This document shows, piece by piece, positions 15,652 to 24,870 of a stretch of 64,000 bases of DNA (the stretch's first letter is position 1; each line of letters opens with the position of its first letter). The stretch lies in the NCBI RefSeq assembly GCF_029433105.1, contig NZ_JARNTW010000022.1, positions 1 to 64,000 of the forward strand, written 5' to 3'. The notes under the pieces were generated by a model that saw nothing but the letters and a program-made list of their open reading frames with translations, searched no databases and was not told the DNA's origin. Source of the DNA: Runella sp. MFBS21. GTDB lineage: Bacteria; Bacteroidota; Bacteroidia; Cytophagales; Spirosomataceae. The translations under genes and the position numbers were made by a program.

Positions 15652-18627
15652 TTAAATTCTATCTTCAAAATCTAGTACCGTTAGAGGGAGAGGTAGGTGC
15701 TCAAATTTAGTTTGTAAATCGCGCATGATGCGAATACATGTGGCTTTGTCTTCAATAGAGGCAGTGGCAGAGATATCTCTGAAAATATCCGAAATTAGAA
15801 TCGCTGCTTCCTCCGATTTGAGTGCTTCTTGATGTAAAAATCGAAACACTCTAGCTTTAGAACTGCGCCCCTTGTTGACTCTCGTAAGTACTGACCTAAA
15901 ATAAAAATTCAAATTTTGAAGTTTAGTAATATCGCCTGCCGCAAAACGTTCTAAATAATTAGTCGCAAAGAGTTGGACACTTGTACTAGGATGTTGGCTC
16001 AATTTGAGTAAGTATTCACTGCCTTGTTCTTCCTCAAAAAAACGGCTAATGAGTTCTTTCCCTAAAGCTTCTATCTCAACTTTTGTAGAATCAGTGATTC
16101 CTATCAATACCTCGGGCGACCAGTCTTCTGCCTCAAATTTTTGACGGAAAAATTGAATCGCAAAAAGCCTGGTATCTTCCCACTTAGAATCTAAGAGTTG
16201 GAGGGCTTCTTCGCGTTCAAATTTTATTCGATTGAGATTTTGCTCGTAATATTGGCAGCACCATCTCCGAAAAACCACTAACTCATGATTGCCCAAATCG
16301 ACGATTTGCTTCATTCTTAGCTGATTTGGATTGACATGTTTTTCTAGCAATAGCGCGCCTAATTCTTGGGCAGGACGATAGTTAGAATGGATCAATCGAA
16401 GAGTAGAAACTAAATTTACTTCGCCAAGATATCGGACTAGTTGAGTACTCAATATCATATAAATATCGTGATGAAGGGCTTCGTCTGATTGTTTACTCAT
16501 CAGTACAGGAACTAGGTAATTGACTAAAAAAGAGCTATAAGCTGGGTCAGCTTGTAGATGTTCTTCTAATTGGATCAATAGCTCGACACCTACCTTACGA
16601 ACGGAAGTATAAGGACTTATTAATAACGAACAAAGAATAACAGCAGAAGGATAAGTATTTTTGAGAATGATAGTTTTGACCACAAAGATTTGAGTGGCTT
16701 CTACTTTGATTGCCAACAAATCAACCAGAATTTGATTGTTTAGTTCGATAAGGGTGTCTTTACAAATTTGTAATAAAATAGAAGTGGCATCTTTAATAAT
16801 ACTGTTGTTTTTGTCGTTTTGCTCTGCTAGTTCAAATAATTCTGCAATAGCTCTCCCTAGCAATAGTTGTTGTTTTGAGATATCAATGGGTGTTTTGATG
16901 AGTATTTTTTTTGCCCAGATTCTAACATCAATGTATGTAGAAAATAATAAGTTTTTAACAAAAATACTTTCTTCAAAATAATTCTCGAGGTCTTTTTCGA
17001 TGATTTTGAATCCTAATTCTCTAGCTTCAGACAAGGGACTTTCGACTAAAGAAAGAACAAGAGAACGATTGGGGTTAATACCTAAATGTTGATTGGCTAG
17101 CCCTAACCCAAACCGAGCTGGTATCAAGTATTCAGAAGCTAGAAATAATCGTATCATTTTTAAGTCAATTCTTTTTCTTATGCTTTCATAATCTGGATGT
17201 TGTGAAAGGTTTTGTAGGGCGAATTGATGGATTTTGTCTACTTTGGCTTGCAGCAATAGCTGAATATAAGCTTGTGGGGTCTTGTCCCATAGGTCGGGAT
17301 ATAGTTCCTCTCGAACTATATTTATTTTTTGAGGAGTAGTATTTTGGGGTTCTCTTGAGGATGTCGAAGTAGCGCTTGGTATAGACAAGGGTTTGTGAGC
17401 AAACAACCCAAAAATGGACTCAAAAACGCGATTTAAAATTCCTCCTGAATCCGTGGAAGGTGACGGTGGTGAGGCTGGTGTACTTGGTGAAGGCTGATAT
17501 CGATTCCAGTTCTGTTGCTGATTTATGGTTTCTACCTGTGTATTTACCCACACTTTGCCCGTGAAAGAGAGTCGATTTCCACCGCCATACAAAATTAAAT
17601 TCATTAAAACAGCGTCATAATAATCAGGATAGTTTTTACGAAGGGTCTCCCAAATTTGAAGTTTTTTAGAATATTGGCTTATTGTATTTGAATAAGCCGC
17701 TTTATAATCGATTTTTGGGTCGTAGGAAATCAAAATGGAGATAGCAAGCTTGATATATTCTGCTCGTTTTTCCTCGCCAAATTCTTTTAACTGCCGCAGG
17801 GATTTACGAATTAAATAGGCTTTGGTTTTATCTGAATAAGCTACACTACTTGTCTTTTTTTGCAATTCGGCTTTTACTCGATAAATTTCTTGATAGCCAT
17901 GCGTTTTGGTCACACGTGGACTTTTATACATAGCGACCGAACGCTCAAATCTGTATGAAAGCAATCCCAATATTTCAAAATCATCTCTTAATTCAGCAAT
18001 TTTTAAAATATGACGCACCGCTCGGAAATAACCGCTTTCTAAAGGTATTTTTTGTAAAATAGAAACTATGATTTTTTTTAATGATTTGTCTTCAACAGAT
18101 AATAGATACAAAGTTTCTAAAAAATCATAATCTGTATGCTTTTTACCGAATAGTTTTTCTTCCAATAAATTACTCAAATCTGTGTAAGAGGTTAATAAAT
18201 TTCTTACATCTTCTGGCAGCTGCTGAATATAATAGTTGAGATGTTCTTCGCGCTCTTTCCCTTCCACTAATTGCAATAATCCTGCTCCAGCAATACGGTT
18301 TATTTTTGTAGAAGCTTTTGGATGATGAAAATAAGTTTTAAGGGGAGCGGAAGCTGCTTTTTCATCACAACGTCCGAGTGTCCATAGAGATGAATAAAGT
18401 TGCATTTCGTCGCCTTTGTCCAATAATCTCAAAACAAAAGGGACCGCTTTTTTGAGGCGCAACTCACCTGCTCTCCAAATGACACGCGAAGGTTTCCATT
18501 GCGTTTTGAATGAATTCTGATTTTCAATAAATCCTTTTAAACGCTTCAAAACAGCTGCTTCAAGAGGATTGTCGGAATAGGTATTATAGGGTAAGTCGGG
18601 AAGCTGTAGCAATAGAAATTGACTCAA
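15652..18627 (-). CDS. HEAT/ARM-repeat protein of the retron locus (MolR-like body)
   Basis: 991 residues if translation starts at the TTG at 18627; no ATG exists in frame until about residue 74, so the start is uncertain. Almost the whole length is helical repeat, with HEAT-like units such as ELRLKKAVPFVLRLLD followed by SSLWTLGRCD. A Ser/Pro/Thr-rich linker at about 380-430 divides two superhelical halves. It corresponds to the ARM component of type XIII retrons and to the HEAT body of MolR-like proteins. The preceding WGR gene overlaps it by 44 bp in another frame, and its own frame stays open further upstream, which raises the question of a split WGR-HEAT fusion. Confidence 0.82.
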   Translation of the reverse strand: MSQFLLLQLPDLPYNTYSDNPLEAAVLKRLKGFIENQNSFKTQWKPSRVIWRAGELRLKKAVPFVLRLLDKGDEMQLYSSLWTLGRCDEKAASAPLKTYFHHPKASTKINRIAGAGLLQLVEGKEREEHLNYYIQQLPEDVRNLLTSYTDLSNLLEEKLFGKKHTDYDFLETLYLLSVEDKSLKKIIVSILQKIPLESGYFRAVRHILKIAELRDDFEILGLLSYRFERSVAMYKSPRVTKTHGYQEIYRVKAELQKKTSSVAYSDKTKAYLIRKSLRQLKEFGEEKRAEYIKLAISILISYDPKIDYKAAYSNTISQYSKKLQIWETLRKNYPDYYDAVLMNLILYGGGNRLSFTGKVWVNTQVETINQQQNWNRYQPSPSTPASPPSPSTDSGGILNRVFESIFGLFAHKPLSIPSATSTSSREPQNTTPQKINIVREELYPDLWDKTPQAYIQLLLQAKVDKIHQFALQNLSQHPDYESIRKRIDLKMIRLFLASEYLIPARFGLGLANQHLGINPNRSLVLSLVESPLSEARELGFKIIEKDLENYFEESIFVKNLLFSTYIDVRIWAKKILIKTPIDISKQQLLLGRAIAELFELAEQNDKNNSIIKDATSILLQICKDTLIELNNQILVDLLAIKVEATQIFVVKTIILKNTYPSAVILCSLLISPYTSVRKVGVELLIQLEEHLQADPAYSSFLVNYLVPVLMSKQSDEALHHDIYMILSTQLVRYLGEVNLVSTLRLIHSNYRPAQELGALLLEKHVNPNQLRMKQIVDLGNHELVVFRRWCCQYYEQNLNRIKFEREEALQLLDSKWEDTRLFAIQFFRQKFEAEDWSPEVLIGITDSTKVEIEALGKELISRFFEEEQGSEYLLKLSQHPSTSVQLFATNYLERFAAGDITKLQNLNFYFRSVLTRVNKGRSSKARVFRFLHQEALKSEEAAILISDIFRDISATASIEDKATCIRIMRDLQTKFEHLPLPLTVLDFEDRI

Positions 18628-18880
18628 ATTGGGATAACTCTTGCTGAGTTTGGTAACCTTTACGTTTTTTTTCTGATTCCAGAGATAAAAAAACTTGCTC
18701 TGCTGAATTCAAACTTATAGGTGTATCGGTTTTGGTTCCTTCTTTTAAAGGATTCCCTCGGCGACCAAAACGAAAATTAACCACATATAAACCATTACTG
18801 ATTTCACATAGGTCTATTTCGTAAATTTTGTCGGAATTGCCTTCTTTAAAAAATAGTTTTGATTGTTTGATAAGCTTCAT
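18584..18880 (-). CDS. Stand-alone WGR-domain protein, first gene of the retron operon
   Basis: 98 residues that are nearly all WGR domain: KLFFKEGNSDKIYEIDLCE, then YVVNFRFGRRGNPLKEGTK (FGR at 38-40) and a helix ending KKRKGYQ. Family members with this N-terminus usually continue into a long HEAT-repeat region in the same polypeptide. Here the frame stops shortly after the domain and the HEAT region continues in another frame, with a 44-bp overlap. It may be a genuine separate subunit translated by coupling, or the N-terminal part of a frameshifted fusion. The A8 run about 70 bp before its stop is one possible slip site. Confidence 0.8.
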   Translation of the reverse strand: MKLIKQSKLFFKEGNSDKIYEIDLCEISNGLYVVNFRFGRRGNPLKEGTKTDTPISLNSAEQVFLSLESEKKRKGYQTQQELSQFESISIATASRLTL

Positions 18881-18982
18881 GGGCTGTAAACAATAGGTGT
18901 AAGGATTTGAAATGGCAAAATATCAAATTGATTTATAATCCCCAAGAGTCTTTATTGTTGTATTTTTACAAAAAAGAAAATA

Positions 18983-19567
18983 ATGCTCTCTTACCTACTT
19001 CAAATCTTTTTCTGGGCGGCTTATGGGGTGTTGCATAGTGTATTGGCAGGTACTAGGGCAAAGCACTTCTTTCAGCAAAAAATGGGAAATAGTTTCCGTT
19101 ATTATCGCCTTATTTACAATGGAATCGCTTTTGTACTACTCATTGCTTTATGGTGGTATCAGCGTAGTCTTCCTACGGACAGGCTTTGGATGGTCGATTT
19201 TCGGGTGGATGTATTGGGTAATATGAGTTTGTTTTTGGGCATGATTGTGGCCTTCTTGGCCCTGAAAGAATATGACATGGGCGAATTTTTGGGGTTGTTA
19301 TTTTGGAAAAAGCAAGCACCCAATCAATTAAAAACCTCAGGGATGCTACATTATGTGAGGCATCCCCTTTATACAGGTACGTTTTTGGTAGTGTGGGGAT
19401 TGTTTTTAAAAGATGCTAGTTTGGCAACCTTGATTATGGCGGCCTGCATCAACATTTATACGCGCATTGGTATCTATTTTGAAGAAAAAAAGCTCATCAG
19501 TAGCTTTGGCGACGACTATCTTGCGTATCGTCGCCGTGTACCGATGTTGTTTCCTAAGATTTTTTAG
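18983..19567 (+). CDS. ICMT/NnrU-like membrane methyltransferase family protein
   Basis: 194 residues with about five transmembrane helices. The C-terminal part carries the isoprenylcysteine/phospholipid methyltransferase signature: VRHPLYTG (about residues 126-133), then an EEKKLISSFGDDYLAYRRRVP segment, which binds S-adenosylmethionine at the membrane surface. The N-terminal FFWAAYGVLHSVLAG resembles NnrU proteins. The methyl acceptor is unknown. It diverges from the retron operon, and its stop overlaps that of the converging sulfatase gene by 4 bp. Confidence 0.82.
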   Translation: MLSYLLQIFFWAAYGVLHSVLAGTRAKHFFQQKMGNSFRYYRLIYNGIAFVLLIALWWYQRSLPTDRLWMVDFRVDVLGNMSLFLGMIVAFLALKEYDMGEFLGLLFWKKQAPNQLKTSGMLHYVRHPLYTGTFLVVWGLFLKDASLATLIMAACINIYTRIGIYFEEKKLISSFGDDYLAYRRRVPMLFPKIF

Positions 19568-21072
19568 AGCCAACTTAGTCCAGGCCAGTTAGCTACTTGG
19601 GTGTAGGGTTGCGGACGGCCTTTGGTACTACGCCCTTCTTGGATATATTTTTTGAGAAGCGTTTTGAGTTGTGCCACTTTTTCGGGGTGTTGGGCATAAA
19701 TATTGTTTTTTTCTTGCGGGTCTTTTTCCAAATCATATAGCTGAATGGCAGGGAGGCCTTCATAATCTTTACCCGGTTTGGGAAAACTCCATCCGCCCGA
19801 ACCCGGCTCTAAAATAAGTTTCCATTGTCCTTGTCTAATCGCAAAAGCACCCTCCACTGCATGGTGTACGGTAGCTTCGCGCAGATTTTTGACCGAAGTT
19901 TTGCCGTACAAAATAGGCGTCAAATCATAGCTATCTTCGGCAGCATTATCGGCCAATTTTTGACTTTGAATACTGGCACAAGTAGCAAAAAAATCGGTGA
20001 GGCAGATAGTTTCTTCGCTTTTAGTGTTGGGTTTGATGCGAGAGGGCCATTTGGCAATAAAAGGTACGCGATGACCTCCTTCGTAGATGTCGGCTTTGTA
20101 GCCTCGGCGGCCATTACTCGAAAAATGTCCCGCTTTTTCCATAAAAGTCGTACCAGCATAAGGGGCACACCCATTGTCGGCGGTAAAGATGAGGAGTGTA
20201 TTTTGGTCTAAGCCATTGTCGATGAGTGCTTTTTGGATTTGGCCAACGGCATGGTCTACCATCAACACAAAATCGCCGTACTCGTTAAGTCCCGACTTCC
20301 CGCGCCATTCGTCAGTGGGTAAAATAGGCGTATGCGGAGCCGCCAACGGAAGATATAAGAAAAAAGGCTCCGATTGATGGGTTTGGATATATTGGATTGA
20401 TTTCTGAATAAAAGTCCCAAGCACTTCTTCATGTTTGAAATCGGCTCCAGTGGGGCCTTTGCGCCACCATCCAAACTCGGTTTTGCTTTCTGTGTCACGA
20501 TTGGGTTGGGCAGTGACGTGGTCGTTTTCTACATATACATAGGGAGGAATATCTAAAGAAGCAGGAATAATAAATGAATAGTCAAATCCATAATAATTGG
20601 GCGTTTTTTTGACAGGTTTAGTGAAATCTACGGGTACTGTGGCATCCTCTTTTCGCGCCCAATTTAGGCCTAAATGCCATTTGCCGATACAAGCGGTTTG
20701 ATAACCATTCTGTTTTAAAAAAGAGGCTACCGTAGGGCGTTTGTCTTCTATAATGGCCGAGTCGTAGCTCCACGTAACTCCTTTTTTGAGGGTACTCCGC
20801 CACGAATATCTGCCCGTCAAAATCCCGTATCTTGTAGGTGTACATACTGCGGAGCCAGAGTGAGCATCTGTAAAGTGGATTCCTTCCGTGGCTAATTTGT
20901 CCAAATGAGGTGTTTTGAATTTTGAGTTTGGATTGTAAGCTGATACATCGCCTGCTCCCATATCATCTGCCAAAATATAAATAATGTTAGGTTTGGTAGG
21001 CGCTTTTTTAATAAACCACTGAGGCAAAGTGCCTACTATTAACGCTAAAATTATGATGTATCGGGATTTCAT
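19564..21072 (-). CDS. Exported sulfatase (arylsulfatase family)
   Basis: 502 residues from the ATG at 21072, which places a signal/anchor helix (YIIILALIVGTLPQWF) at the N-terminus; an ATG twelve codons earlier is possible. Family S1 markers: the NIIYILADDMG metal-binding start (Asp36, Asp37), the maturation motif CTPTR (Cys77, converted to formylglycine) followed by YGILTGR, and the late metal ligands in FTADNGC. It hydrolyses sulfate esters, probably on sulfated glycans. No glycosidase or sulfatase-maturase gene lies beside it, so the substrate is open. Confidence 0.92.
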   Translation of the reverse strand: MKSRYIIILALIVGTLPQWFIKKAPTKPNIIYILADDMGAGDVSAYNPNSKFKTPHLDKLATEGIHFTDAHSGSAVCTPTRYGILTGRYSWRSTLKKGVTWSYDSAIIEDKRPTVASFLKQNGYQTACIGKWHLGLNWARKEDATVPVDFTKPVKKTPNYYGFDYSFIIPASLDIPPYVYVENDHVTAQPNRDTESKTEFGWWRKGPTGADFKHEEVLGTFIQKSIQYIQTHQSEPFFLYLPLAAPHTPILPTDEWRGKSGLNEYGDFVLMVDHAVGQIQKALIDNGLDQNTLLIFTADNGCAPYAGTTFMEKAGHFSSNGRRGYKADIYEGGHRVPFIAKWPSRIKPNTKSEETICLTDFFATCASIQSQKLADNAAEDSYDLTPILYGKTSVKNLREATVHHAVEGAFAIRQGQWKLILEPGSGGWSFPKPGKDYEGLPAIQLYDLEKDPQEKNNIYAQHPEKVAQLKTLLKKYIQEGRSTKGRPQPYTQVANWPGLSWL

Positions 21073-21132
21073 TTGGGTTGGGGTTTGTTGTACTTCCAAA
21101 ATATTCATTACACAATCTTAAAAGAATAAATC

Positions 21133-21843
21133 ATGTCAGAAATACTAAAAACGGCTCTTATCACGGGTGGTACAAAGGGGATTGGCTACGGAATCGCAGA
21201 AATGCTTATCAAAGATGGTGTTAGAGTGGCCATAACAGGCCGGAATGATGAAACTGTACAAGATGCTATCGGGGCATTGAATCAAATCAGAGAAGGATAT
21301 GCTTTAGGTATAGTGGCTGATGTACGTAGTCTTGAATCTCAACAAGAGGCTGTAAAACAAGTGCTTGTGCAATGGGGGCGATTGGATGTATTGGTGGCTA
21401 ATGCGGGCGTGGGGCATTTTGCGTCTATCGGCTCTATGACCCTTGAGCAGTGGCACGAAACTATCGACATCAATTTGACAGGGGTATTTTATAGTGTAAA
21501 AGCTGCTTTGGATGCTTTAAAAGAATCTAAAGGCTATTTGATTACGATAGCAAGCTTGGCGGGTGCCAACTTTTTTGCCAATGGCGCTGCTTATAACGCC
21601 AGCAAATTTGGTTTGGTAGGATTTACGCAGGCGGTCATGCTTGATGTGCGCAACGAAGGTATCAAAGCCACTACTATCATGCCGGGGTCGGTAGCTACGC
21701 ATTTCAATAATCATCAGCCTTCCGAAAAAGATGCATGGAAGATTCAGCCTGAAGATATTGGGCAGATTGTGGTTGATTTATTAAAAATGAACCCTCGCAC
21801 TCTTCCTAGTAAGATTGAAGTTCGGCCTACAAGTCCACAATAA
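21133..21843 (+). CDS. Short-chain dehydrogenase/reductase (classical SDR)
   Basis: 236 residues. Rossmann cofactor motif TGGTKGIGYG (11-20), the NAG motif (90-92), and the catalytic Ser141 with YNASK (Tyr154, Lys158) define a classical NAD(P)H-dependent SDR. Arg37 after beta-2 (ITGRND) suggests an NADP preference. The substrate cannot be told. It is divergent from the sulfatase (24 bp between the start regions if the longer sulfatase start is used). Confidence 0.92.
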   Translation: MSEILKTALITGGTKGIGYGIAEMLIKDGVRVAITGRNDETVQDAIGALNQIREGYALGIVADVRSLESQQEAVKQVLVQWGRLDVLVANAGVGHFASIGSMTLEQWHETIDINLTGVFYSVKAALDALKESKGYLITIASLAGANFFANGAAYNASKFGLVGFTQAVMLDVRNEGIKATTIMPGSVATHFNNHQPSEKDAWKIQPEDIGQIVVDLLKMNPRTLPSKIEVRPTSPQ

Positions 21844-21980
21844 TAGCTAGCGATTTGCTTAAAATACACAAGGTGTGGGGAATTTTTTGCCCAAAAAGAG
21901 GAGATTTTCTATGAGTTGTAAAAGGAATAATTTTTTTGGTATATCTACTACCATCTCAATTGTTTCACTTTTTATCACAT

Positions 21981-22619
21981 ATGAAAAAGGTTCTTTTAGG
22001 CTTATCAATCGTGTGTGCGGCTGTGTATAGCCGCCAAGCCAAAGCGCAAGAAAATGTATCTATCGGTCCTGTAGTAGGGGTTAATTTTTCTCGACTTACG
22101 GGAAATGTACTCTATAATGACTGGAAAACAGGCAATAACGCGGGGATTTTTATCAATTACAGCGGCGAAAGTCGGCTCGGTGTAAACGGGCAAATCCTTT
22201 ACTCTAGACTTGGAGGACAATCTTCTACGGGAGTGTCAAAAGCTCACTTAGACTATATTAGTATTCCAATCATGGGGACTTATTATTTGAATGGTCGTGG
22301 CAACAAACTACGCCCTAAGTTGATGCTAGGGCCGTATGTGGGTTTTTTGGTAAAAGCAGTTAATGAAAGTAACGCCAGTATAAACCCTGAAGGTAATCCT
22401 CGCGCCTACAAAGGTGTAGATGCAGGTGCCGCTATGGGAGCAGGACTCAACTACTCAATAGGTAGAAAAGTATGGCTCAATCTTGATGCTCGTTACAACC
22501 TTGGCTTGACGCAAGTAATGAACACCATACCCGATGTCCGTAATCGCTCATGGGGCATCAATCTTGGTGTTAGTTTTCCGTTGGGAATCTATAGCCCAAG
22601 TACAGGTACATTAAGATAA
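21981..22619 (+). CDS. Outer-membrane beta-barrel protein (PorT-like)
   Basis: 212 residues from the ATG at 21981, where a signal peptide starts (MKKVLLGLSIVCAAVYS, cut near AKA-Q); an upstream ATG at 21936 would bury it. The mature part has alternating amphipathic strands typical of the small Bacteroidota outer-membrane barrels (GPVVGVNFSRL, LGVNGQILYSRLGG, YISIPIMGTYYL, WLNLDARYNLGLTQV) and ends in a strand. Function is unknown. A strong terminator follows. Confidence 0.85.
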   Translation: MKKVLLGLSIVCAAVYSRQAKAQENVSIGPVVGVNFSRLTGNVLYNDWKTGNNAGIFINYSGESRLGVNGQILYSRLGGQSSTGVSKAHLDYISIPIMGTYYLNGRGNKLRPKLMLGPYVGFLVKAVNESNASINPEGNPRAYKGVDAGAAMGAGLNYSIGRKVWLNLDARYNLGLTQVMNTIPDVRNRSWGINLGVSFPLGIYSPSTGTLR

Positions 22620-22641
22620 TATAGTGCTGATTCACCCAAAT

Positions 22642-22681
22642 AGAGGGAGTTATCCACACATCAGTGTGGGCAACTCCCTCT
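22642..22681. terminator. Bidirectional terminator
   Basis: AGAGGGAGTT (22642-22651) and AACTCCCTCT (22672-22681) form the stem base; CCACAC/GTGTGG continues it toward a 4-nt loop. It lies between the converging barrel and VWA genes. Confidence 0.8.
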
Positions 22682-22698
22682 TTGGTTGATATATGTGA

Positions 22699-24537
22699 TT
22701 AATCTTCTTTTTTAGCGATGGTAGTATCCAATGATTGAGAGAGTTTTACTAGTCTAACAAATTCCGAACGATAACCTTCTGGATCATATGAAAGAGCTTT
22801 CTGGGCTATTTCAATGATTTGTTCGTGGTTGGCGTTTCCTTTAAAGTCGGAGTTTCGTAGAAGTAAGCCCCATTCGGCCACTGCCGCTGCAAAACGAAAA
22901 TCAGCAGAAGCTTTTTGAAAAGCGATGGGTTTGTTCGAAACACTAGTTTGAAACAGCTTACTCGTTTCGCTGTCGGGTTTTTTGTAGCGGAGTTTTATAG
23001 TCAGTACTTCGTCCGAATTGTTTTGGACGGGGCTTGTTTTTTGATATTTCAATTCATCCACTTGTTTCAGATATTTACTTTCTACCCCGTTAGGAATAAG
23101 TTCATAGAGCGCTGTCACACTATGCCCGCTGCCCATTTCGCCTGCGTCTTTTTTATCGTCATGAAAATCTTCGTTTTGAAGCATTCGATTTTCATAGCCG
23201 ATGAGGCGATAACCTTTTACAAATTTTGGATTAAACTCTAGTTGTAATTTCACGTCTTTGGCAACGGTAAACAGAGTCCCCCCAAACTCATGTACAAATA
23301 CCTTTTGAGCTTCTTGTAGATTATCGATATAGGCGTAGTTTCCATTTCCTTTATCGGCTAGGGTTTCCATTTTGTTGTCTTTATAATTACCCATTCCAAA
23401 GCCCAATACGCTCAAAAATATACCACTTTTTCGTTTTTCTTCGATAAGTTTTTGGAGTTCTCCTTCGCTTGATATACCCACATTAAAATCGCCGTCGGTG
23501 GCTAAAATCACCCGGTTGTTGCCTTCTTTTATAAAATGTTCTTGTGCTATCTGATAAGCTAGTTTGATACCTTCTCCACCTGCCGTAGAGCCACCCGCCG
23601 ATAGCTTGTCGAGGGCATCTTTGATAGTGGCTTTTTGGTGACCTGAAGTAGAAGGCAACACCGCTCCAGCGGCTCCCGCATATACCACAATCGCTACCTG
23701 GTCTTGAGGCCGAAGTTGATTGACCAATAATTTAAAGGCTTCTTTGACCAGGGGAAGTTTGTTGGCACTATTCATAGAGCCAGAGACATCAATTAAAAAC
23801 ACCAAATTAGAAGCGGGAAGATTATCGGCGGGAATCGTTTGGGCTTGGAGACCTACTTGCAAAAGTTGCAAGCCAGGATTCCAAGGCGACTCTGACAGTT
23901 CTGTTTTGATAGCCACGGGATGCTCACCCTTTGGTTGGGGGTATTGATAATCGAAGTAGTTAATCAGTTCTTCGATACGCACGGCATCTCTTTGGGGAAA
24001 TTGACCTAGATTGAGCATACGGCGCACATTGCTGTAGGAAGCCCTATCTACGTCAATAGAGAAAGTCGTAAGGGGATTTTGTTGGGTATTGTGAAATATG
24101 TTTTCGCCGATAGAGCGATACTCTTCGGTAGAAGGCTCCGAACTCAGTTTCATAAGCGGAGCGGCATAAGCTGCTCTATCTATCGACATATTGGGAGCGG
24201 GATAGCCTTGGGGGTGTGTTGCTATTTGCTCGTGTTTTGTAAACGCTCGATTGAGTTGGACATTGATAATAGAATCCTTAGAAATGGTTTTTTCTAACAA
24301 CTGATAATTTTTCAAGGAAAAAATCAACTTATCTCCTACATGCGCATTGATTTTATAAACGCCTTGGAGGTCGGTGTAAGCAAGGGTAGGCTTGCCTTTG
24401 ATAGCTACCTTCACTCCTAGCAAAGGAGCATGAGTGCTTCCTTCTGATACAGTACCTGTGATAGTGATAGGGCGGCGCTGCGCACAAGCGTACACTGAGA
24501 AAATACTAACTAAGAAGATAAAAAGCGATGGTTTCAT
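22699..24537 (-). CDS. VWA-domain protein with carboxypeptidase-regulatory-like N-terminus (YfbK-like)
   Basis: 612 residues, exported (signal 1-19, cut near ACA-Q). Residues about 25-97 are a carboxypeptidase-D-regulatory-like beta-sandwich (TITGTVSEGS, GVKVAIKG, DLQGVYKINA). Residues about 140-230 match the N-terminal vWF-A-associated segment (TTFSIDVDRASYSNVRRMLN). The VWA domain starts at about 244 with MIDAS DVSGS (250-254), and the DUF3520-like C-terminal domain covers about 440-600. The architecture is that of YfbK-like proteins. Function is probably metal-dependent protein binding at the cell surface; nothing more specific is visible. Confidence 0.88.
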   Translation of the reverse strand: MKPSLFIFLVSIFSVYACAQRRPITITGTVSEGSTHAPLLGVKVAIKGKPTLAYTDLQGVYKINAHVGDKLIFSLKNYQLLEKTISKDSIINVQLNRAFTKHEQIATHPQGYPAPNMSIDRAAYAAPLMKLSSEPSTEEYRSIGENIFHNTQQNPLTTFSIDVDRASYSNVRRMLNLGQFPQRDAVRIEELINYFDYQYPQPKGEHPVAIKTELSESPWNPGLQLLQVGLQAQTIPADNLPASNLVFLIDVSGSMNSANKLPLVKEAFKLLVNQLRPQDQVAIVVYAGAAGAVLPSTSGHQKATIKDALDKLSAGGSTAGGEGIKLAYQIAQEHFIKEGNNRVILATDGDFNVGISSEGELQKLIEEKRKSGIFLSVLGFGMGNYKDNKMETLADKGNGNYAYIDNLQEAQKVFVHEFGGTLFTVAKDVKLQLEFNPKFVKGYRLIGYENRMLQNEDFHDDKKDAGEMGSGHSVTALYELIPNGVESKYLKQVDELKYQKTSPVQNNSDEVLTIKLRYKKPDSETSKLFQTSVSNKPIAFQKASADFRFAAAVAEWGLLLRNSDFKGNANHEQIIEIAQKALSYDPEGYRSEFVRLVKLSQSLDTTIAKKED

Positions 24538-24870
24538 GGTTGTAAAGATTTAGTTACAACTATGGGATGTATTAACAGAGAAGATTCCATAAAATATTTT
24601 CAAAAACTTTTTAAGGAAATATGCCCAATCGTTTTTAGGATAAAAAAATGGCACAATATTTGTCTTATAAGTTTCATATTTCTTCTTTTTGAAGCAAACT
24701 CATTCCTATCGGGTTAAAAAATACCATTACAGTGTATTGTCATGCCCTTTTTAGCAAAACGGTATAGTTTTTGCTACTCTTCACTTTGTTCCCTACTTCG
24801 AAAAAGGTTTTTGCCAAAACCGCACTATTAAGATATTTTCTTACGGTACTGAATAACCTTTCTATTCATT
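24538..24870. other. Non-coding gap between divergent VWA and surface-protein genes
   Basis: A 333-bp AT-rich intergenic region that must hold the promoters of both flanking genes. I see only imperfect -7 boxes (AATATTTG near 24656) and no hairpin, repeat or RNA gene. The short open frame beginning at 24771 is a shadow of the downstream gene region. Confidence 0.6.

Larger units (their letters stand above)
8957..18880 (-). other. Retron-type locus: RT, msr-msd RNA, TPR, WH-SWIM, TM, WGR-propeller, HEAT, WGR
   Basis: Seven genes on one strand. Spacings, in transcription order, are an overlap (WGR/HEAT), then 16, 6, 9 and 18 bp, then the 343-bp RNA-containing gap before the reverse transcriptase. 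From memory, type XIII retrons are defined by an RT with an ARM-repeat protein and a winged-helix-SWIM protein, and both are present here. The additional WGR, beta-propeller, membrane and TPR-like genes lie in the same transcription unit, so I treat them as part of the system. WGR-HEAT plus SWIM also resembles the E. coli yehI/molR-yehQ cluster, whose MoxR ATPase and VWA genes are absent here. A defence role is inferred from the retron class. Confidence 0.75.
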
